Shown here one piece after another: positions 5,688 through 6,871 of a stretch of DNA of 6,871 bases. This DNA is from an uncultured beta proteobacterium (lineage in GTDB: Bacteria; Pseudomonadota; Gammaproteobacteria; Burkholderiales; Rhodocyclaceae): assembly GCA_903910495.1 (NCBI GenBank), contig CAIVZW010000426.1, positions 1 to 6,871 on the forward strand, in the 5' to 3' direction. Position 1 is the stretch's first letter; the number at the start of each line of letters is the position of its first letter. Under the pieces are notes generated by a model. That model made no database searches and was not told where the DNA came from. It saw nothing but the letters and a program-made list of their open reading frames with translations. The position numbers were made by a program, and so were the translations under genes.

Positions 5688-6719
5688 TTACTTTTTGGGA
5701 AGTGCCTCGATGATGCCTACGGCAGTTTCGGTCAGAGCTTTCATTTCGGGGGTTTTGACGAATTCCGGCCAGATCCCCTTCGCCTTTGCTTTCCACTTGT
5801 CTTCATCGGTCAAGTAGTCCACCCGCATGCCTTTGGCGATACTTTCCTTTTTACATTCTTCTTCATAGGCAGCGGCAAATTCCCACTCCACTTTTTGTGC
5901 CTCTTTTGTGGCGCGAAGGACTAAATCCTTTGTGTCGGCGTCAAGCTTGCTAAACCAGCGCTCGCTCGCGAGTATGGCGCCCGTCCATAGCATGTAGTGG
6001 ATTTCGGTCATGTATTTCTGGATTTCCCAGAACTTTTGATCGCGGTTGATTGCGTAGCTGTTTTCCTGGCCGTCGACGACCCCCTGCTGCAATGCATTGT
6101 AAGTCTCGGACCATGCCATAGGCTGCGGCTCGATACCGAATGCGCGAAACGAAGCAAGTTGAATCGCTGAAGGTGAAACGCGGATCTTCAAACCCTGCAA
6201 GTCTTCCATCTTCAAAATTGGCTTCTTACTGTTGGTGATGCTTCTGAATCCGCCAGTTATCCAACCTAGGGCGCGTATGTTGGATTCCTTGAGGATCTGG
6301 CCAGCGAGCATGCTGGTGAATTTTTCATTTCCCAACACTGCATAAGCCTCATTCAGGTTGCTAAAGAGATACGGTAGAACAAGCACGTTGGCAGAAGGAG
6401 CAAAAGGAGTAAGGTTTCCAGTAAATACAGTCGTCAGATGCAGTTCCTCGTTACGCAGTTGCTTAACGTTGGCGGTTTCATCTCCCATTGAACCGCTCAA
6501 AAACACCTTTACGTTAATAGCACCGCCCGATTCTTTCTCCACAATTTCTTTAAATTTATTCAGCGTCACCGCATGAGCGCTAGAAGGGTTATTGGCTGAA
6601 GCTACCATAATGGTTTGCTTCTTGTAGCTTGCGGCGGACGCCACGGAAGGCAGCAGCATAACGCTTGCAATCACAGAAGCCACCAGCAATGCTTTGCTGG
6701 ACAACAGAGTCTTTTTCAT
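5688..6719 (-). CDS. dctP: TRAP transporter periplasmic solute-binding protein DctP
   Basis: This encodes 343 residues. It is the periplasmic receptor of the TRAP system and would deliver an organic acid, usually a carboxylate, to DctQM. The N-terminus is a clear signal peptide (MKKTLLSSK, a hydrophobic core, then PSVASA) with likely cleavage after Ala29. The mature protein begins ASYKKQTIMVAS. Family features are the SGSMGDETANVKQLRNEELH segment, LPYLFSNLNEAYAVL, GGFRSITNSKKPILKMEDLQ followed by GLKIRVS with Arg180 (the conserved arginine that pairs with the substrate carboxylate), and AWSETYNALQQGVVDGQEN (202-220) ending in the conserved Asn220. No lipoprotein cysteine is present. The frame stays open 50 codons further up to near the window edge. 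ATG 6717-6719 is chosen because TAGGAGA lies seven bases before it and because it opens the signal peptide. It is the first gene of the operon visible here. The substrate is unknown. Confidence 0.96.
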   Translation of the reverse strand: MKKTLLSSKALLVASVIASVMLLPSVASAASYKKQTIMVASANNPSSAHAVTLNKFKEIVEKESGGAINVKVFLSGSMGDETANVKQLRNEELHLTTVFTGNLTPFAPSANVLVLPYLFSNLNEAYAVLGNEKFTSMLAGQILKESNIRALGWITGGFRSITNSKKPILKMEDLQGLKIRVSPSAIQLASFRAFGIEPQPMAWSETYNALQQGVVDGQENSYAINRDQKFWEIQKYMTEIHYMLWTGAILASERWFSKLDADTKDLVLRATKEAQKVEWEFAAAYEEECKKESIAKGMRVDYLTDEDKWKAKAKGIWPEFVKTPEMKALTETAVGIIEALPKK

Positions 6720-6871
6720 ATCGGTTTCTCCTAGGGAAATGCTGAACAATTCAGTTTGACCGAGAACTTGGCGGGATATATTGCTGAATATTCTGAAACC
6801 AGTCGATTTTGCGAGCGATTGGGCTACTTTTCGGTGGTTTTTCTGCTCATTTCCATGTTCAGGACGCACCT
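6720..6871 (-). other. Upstream leader of the dctP operon, to the window edge
   Basis: These 152 bases hold the dctP ribosome binding site (TAGGAGA, minus strand, 6733-6727) and the CTGAA dyads. The dctP frame stays open across them, but the residues resemble no known domain and precede the signal peptide, so I read this as untranslated leader. No start of a divergent gene is evident before the edge. Confidence 0.5.
6742..6797. promoter_or_regulatory. Repeated CTGAA/TTCAG dyads upstream of dctP, candidate operator
   Basis: A dyad CTGAA-CAA-TTCAG lies at 6742-6754 and a second, CTGAATATTCTG, at 6784-6795 with a perfect GAATATTC core. Both are preceded by TG, so the 7-mer TGCTGAA recurs at 6740-6746 and 6782-6788, exactly 42 bases (about four helical turns) apart. 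A third CTGAA is at 6793-6797. This is the expected place for promoter-proximal control of the operon. Short AT-rich dyads can arise by chance, and no clear -35/-10 pair was found here. Confidence 0.35.

Overview
The window looks like a piece of a Gram-negative proteobacterial chromosome, probably betaproteobacterial. That placement rests on overall protein resemblance and the GC-rich left half; no marker gene in the window settles it. It falls into three zones. Zone 1 (1-1987) is GC-rich and ordinary. It holds the 3' end of a YbdL-type aminotransferase, a complete mscL (large-conductance mechanosensitive channel), and, convergent to them, an aldo/keto reductase. mscL and the reductase share a strong hairpin with a GCGA tetraloop, the likely bidirectional terminator.

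Zone 2 (1988-2794) has no intact gene. It holds the wreck of an IS3-family transposase (DDE region readable only by switching through three frames), a smaller protein-like remnant on the other strand with an internal stop, and an 11-bp GC-rich hairpin that probably ends the operon to its right.

Zone 3 (2795-6719) is one minus-strand gene cluster with visibly lower GC: a periplasmic TRAP solute-binding protein (dctP), the small TRAP membrane subunit (dctQ), the large TRAP permease (dctM, overlapping dctQ by 4 bases), and a clostridial-looking 3-hydroxybutyryl-CoA dehydrogenase (hbd). The transporter should capture an organic acid in the periplasm and drive it inward with an ion gradient. The dehydrogenase would act on a 3-hydroxyacyl-CoA. 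A catabolic link between them is inferred from gene order only, because no CoA ligase, CoA transferase, thiolase or crotonase is in the window.

The base-composition step, the dead insertion sequence at that step and the clostridial character of Hbd fit horizontal acquisition of the TRAP-hbd block beside an older core region. Regulatory candidates are a long hairpin between dctP and dctQ and repeated CTGAA/TTCAG dyads upstream of dctP. I found no CRISPR array, tRNA, rRNA or clearly unprecedented system.
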